Shown here: positions 61,666 through 64,000 of the stretch, piece by piece
Layout of the letters: every line of letters begins with the position of its first letter
Numbering within the stretch: the stretch's first letter is position 1
Assembly: GCA_964016885.1 (NCBI GenBank)
Contig: OZ024744.1
Location: 28,344,108 to 28,408,107 of the forward strand
Direction of reading: 5' to 3'
DNA length: 64,000 nt
Source of the DNA: Eledone cirrhosa
Taxonomy: Eukaryota > Mollusca > Cephalopoda > Octopoda > Eledonidae
The notes under the pieces: generated by a model
Databases searched by the model: none
What the model saw: only the letters and a program-made list of their open reading frames with translations
What the model was told of the DNA's origin: nothing
Program-made: the position numbers and the translations under genes

Positions 61666-64000
61666 CTGTTATTGACACTGTTGTTATTGTTGTCGCTGTT
61701 ATAACTGTTATTGTCACTATTGTTGTTGTTGTCGCTGTTATTGTCACTGTTGTTGTTTTGTTGTTGTTGTCGCTGTTATAACTGTTATTGTCATTGTTGT
61801 TGTTGTTGTTGTTGTCTCTGTTATCACTGTTATTGTCACTGTTGTTGTTGTCGCTGTTATAACTGATATTGTTATTGGTGTTGTTGTTGTCACTGTTATA
61901 ACTGTTATTGTCATTGTTGTTGTTGTCGCTGTTATCACTGTTATTGTCATTGTTGTTGTTGTTTTTGTCGCTGTTATCACTGTTATTGACACTGTTGTTG
62001 TTGTTGTTGTCGCTGTTATCACTGTTATTGTCAATGGTGTTGTTGTTGGCGCTGTTATCGTCACTGTTGTTGTTTTGTTGTTGTTGTTGTCGTTGTTGTT
62101 GTTGTTATCACTGTTATTGTCACTGTTGTCTTTGTTGTTGTTGTTGTCGTTGTCATCACTGTTATTGTCGCTGTTGTTGTTGTTGTCGCTGTTATTTTCA
62201 CTGTTGATGTTTTGTTGTTGTTGTTGTCGTCGTTGTCATCACTGTTACTGTCGCTGTTGTTGTCGTTGTTGTCGTATTTATTATGGTTATTGTCACTGTT
62301 GTTGTTGTTATCACTGTTATAGTCACTGTTGTTGTTGTCGCTGTTATAACTGTTATTGTCACTGTTGTTGTTGTTGTTGTCATTGTTATCACTGTTATTG
62401 TCACTATTGTTGTTGTCGCTGTTATCACTGTTATTGTCACTGTTGTTGTTCTCGCTGTTATCACTGTTATCGTCACTGTTGTTGTGTTGTTGTCGCTGTT
62501 ATAACTGTTATTGTCAAATTTGTTGTTGTCGCTGTTATAACTGTTATTGTCACTGTTATTGTTGTTGTCGCTGTTACCACTGTTATTGTCTTTGTTGTTG
62601 TTGTTGTTCTCGCTGTTATCACTGTTATTGTCATTGTTGTTGTCGCTGTTATCACTTATATTGTCATTGTTGTTGTTGTTGTCGCTGTTATAACTGTTAT
62701 TGTCACTGATGTTGTTGTTGTCGCTGTTATAACTGTTATTGTCAAAGTTGTTGTTGTTGTCTCTGTTATCACTGTTATTGTCACTGTTGTTGTTGTTGTC
62801 GCTGTTTTCACTGTTATTGTCACTGGTGTTGTTGTTGTCGCTGTTAGTATCACTCTTATTGTTTTGTTGTTGTTGTCGTCGTTGTCATCACTGTTATTGT
62901 CGCTGTTGTTGTTGTTGTTGTCGTTGTTATCATGCTTATTGTCACTGTTGTTGTTGTGGTTGTTGTTGTTGTTATCACTGTTATTGCCGCTGTTGTTGTT
63001 GTTGTTGTTGTCGCTGTTATTGTCACTGTTGTTGTTTTGTTGTTGTTGTCGTCGTTGTCATCACTGTTATCGTCGCTGTTGTTGTCGTTGTTGTCCTTGT
63101 TATCATGGTTATTGTCACTGTTGTTGTCGCTGTTATCACTGTTATTGTCACTGATGTTGTTGTCGCTGTTATAACTGTTATTGTCACTGTTGTTGTTGTT
63201 GTTGTCATTGTTATCACTGTTATTGTCACTATTGTTGTTGTCACTGTTATTGTTCTTGTCGCTGTTACCACTGTTATTGTCTTTGTTGTCGTTGTGGTCG
63301 CTGTTATCACTGTTATTGTCACATGGTTGTTGTTGTTGTCGCTGTTATCACTGTTATTGCCACTGTTGCTGTCGTTGTCTCTGTTATCACTGTTATTGTC
63401 ACTGTTGTTGTTGTTGTTGTCGCTGTTATCACTGTTATTGTCACTGTTGTTGTTGTCGCTGTTATCACTATTATTGTCACTGTTGCTGTTGTTGTCGCTG
63501 TTATCACTGTTATTGTCATTGTTGTTGTTGTTGTCGCGGTTATCACAGTTATTGTCATTGTTGTTGTTGTTGTTGTTGTTCTCGCTGTTATCACTGTTAT
63601 TGTCGATGTTATACCTGTTATTGTCACTGTTGTTGTTGTTGTTGTTGTCGCTGTTATCACTGTTATCGTTCTGTTATTGTTGTTGTCGCTGTTATAACAG
63701 TTAATGTCACTGTTGTTGTTGTTCTCGCTGTTATCACTGTTATTGTCATTGTTGTTGTTGTTGTTGTTGTTGTTGTCGCTGTTACAACTGTCAATGTTGT
63801 TGTTGTTATTGTCGCTGTTATCACTGTTATTGTCATTGTTGTTATTGTTGTTGTCGCTGTTATAACTGTTATTGTCACTGTTGTTTTTGTTGTTGCCGCT
63901 GTTATCACTGTTATTGTCACTGTTGTTGTAGCTGTTATAACTGTTATTGTCACTGTTGTTACTGTTGTCACTGTTATCACTGTTATTGTCACTGTTGTTG
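61666..64000 (+). repeat. T/K/C segment to right edge (second of the 2.27 kb pair)
   Basis: T units run to about 62,065, then GTCGTTGTT units, then K units (GTCAAAGTTG at about 62,740) and a C head. The landmarks repeat those of the previous segment at offsets of 2,273-2,276 (60,466 to 62,739; 60,747 to 63,023). A one-off ACATGG lies at 63,321-63,326. The array is still running at base 64,000. Confidence 0.75.

Larger units (their letters stand above)
1..64000 (+). repeat. Satellite/minisatellite array, GTT-derived monomer, fills the window
   Basis: Every part of the window reads as tandem copies of one monomer: GTCGCTGTTATMACT, then GTTATTGTCAYT, then (GTT)n. With n=3 the unit is 36 bp; n varies from about 1 to 9, giving mostly 33-45 bp. 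Common variants are CTC for GTC, TCT or CCT for GCT, ATT/GTT swaps, and GCC or GAC in the second half. Nearly all length changes are multiples of 3, as expected from triplet slippage. For the n=3 consensus the composition is 18 T, 8 G, 5 C and 5 A, so the strands are very asymmetric. All monomers lie in one orientation. No unique sequence, transposon, tRNA, rRNA or spliced gene interrupts the array. Its ends lie outside the window. Function and species cannot be read from the sequence. Confidence 0.98.

Noticed and set aside
1..64000. CRISPR array
   Set aside because: Repeats and intervening sequence are the same family, with no unique spacers, no cas genes, and unit lengths that vary by GTT triplets.
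1..64000. Telomeric repeat or degenerate telomere
   Set aside because: The unit is 33-45 bp with GTT triplets and lacks a TTAGGG, TTTAGGG or TTAGG motif.
1..64000. Transposon or retroelement insertion, tRNA or rRNA genes
   Set aside because: I saw no terminal repeats, target-site duplications, polymerase-like frames or conserved RNA gene boxes. All sequence is explained by the monomer family.

Overview
The whole 64,000-base window is one head-to-tail satellite/minisatellite array, and I see no gene in it. It is built from roughly 1,700 diverged copies (estimate from window length over mean monomer length) of a 33-45 bp monomer. The monomer has two fixed halves, GTCGCTGTTATMACT and GTTATTGTCAYT (M = A or C, Y = C or T), followed by a variable (GTT)n run of about 1-9 triplets. 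The array starts before base 1 and continues past base 64,000, so neither edge is visible. All monomers point the same way. The plus strand is about half T with G well above C, and the minus strand is rich in A and C.

This amount of satellite DNA, with nested higher-order repeats and near-identical multi-kilobase duplications, points to a eukaryotic nuclear genome, most likely a heterochromatic block. The sequence does not identify the species, or say whether the block is centromeric, pericentromeric or subtelomeric.

Layout. (1) Bases 1-23,060 carry a higher-order repeat of about 4.78 kb made of three segments, here called S1 (~1.81 kb), S2 (~2.17 kb) and S3 (~0.80 kb). Full copies start at 2,262, 6,968, 13,498 and 18,282; a hybrid segment at 625-2,261 and a partial one at 1-624 precede them. 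The second copy carries an extra 1.74 kb. (2) Bases 23,061-36,227 contain variant S segments followed by other arrangements: T blocks, K units (~649 bp, rich in GTCGTT) and a C block (33,003-35,344). (3) Bases 36,228-51,812 repeat 19,660-35,344, including variants private to the fourth S copy, so this is a ~15.6 kb segmental duplication (A and A'). (4) Bases 51,807-54,083 are a second C block that runs on into the natural right flank of A, so A' contains an internal tandem duplication. (5) Bases 54,084-64,000 are a more diverged mosaic of the same S, T, K and C modules.

Very long open frames exist on both strands, up to about 1,300 codons. They follow from composition: two forward and two reverse frames of the monomer contain no stop codon, and single-base shifts move the register every few hundred bases to 2 kb. 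I treat them as non-coding. I found no convincing undescribed gene system. What deserves a second look is the evolution of the array: a codon-like period of 3 derived from GTT, compensating one-base shifts, periodic palindromic landmarks, and the duplication history.
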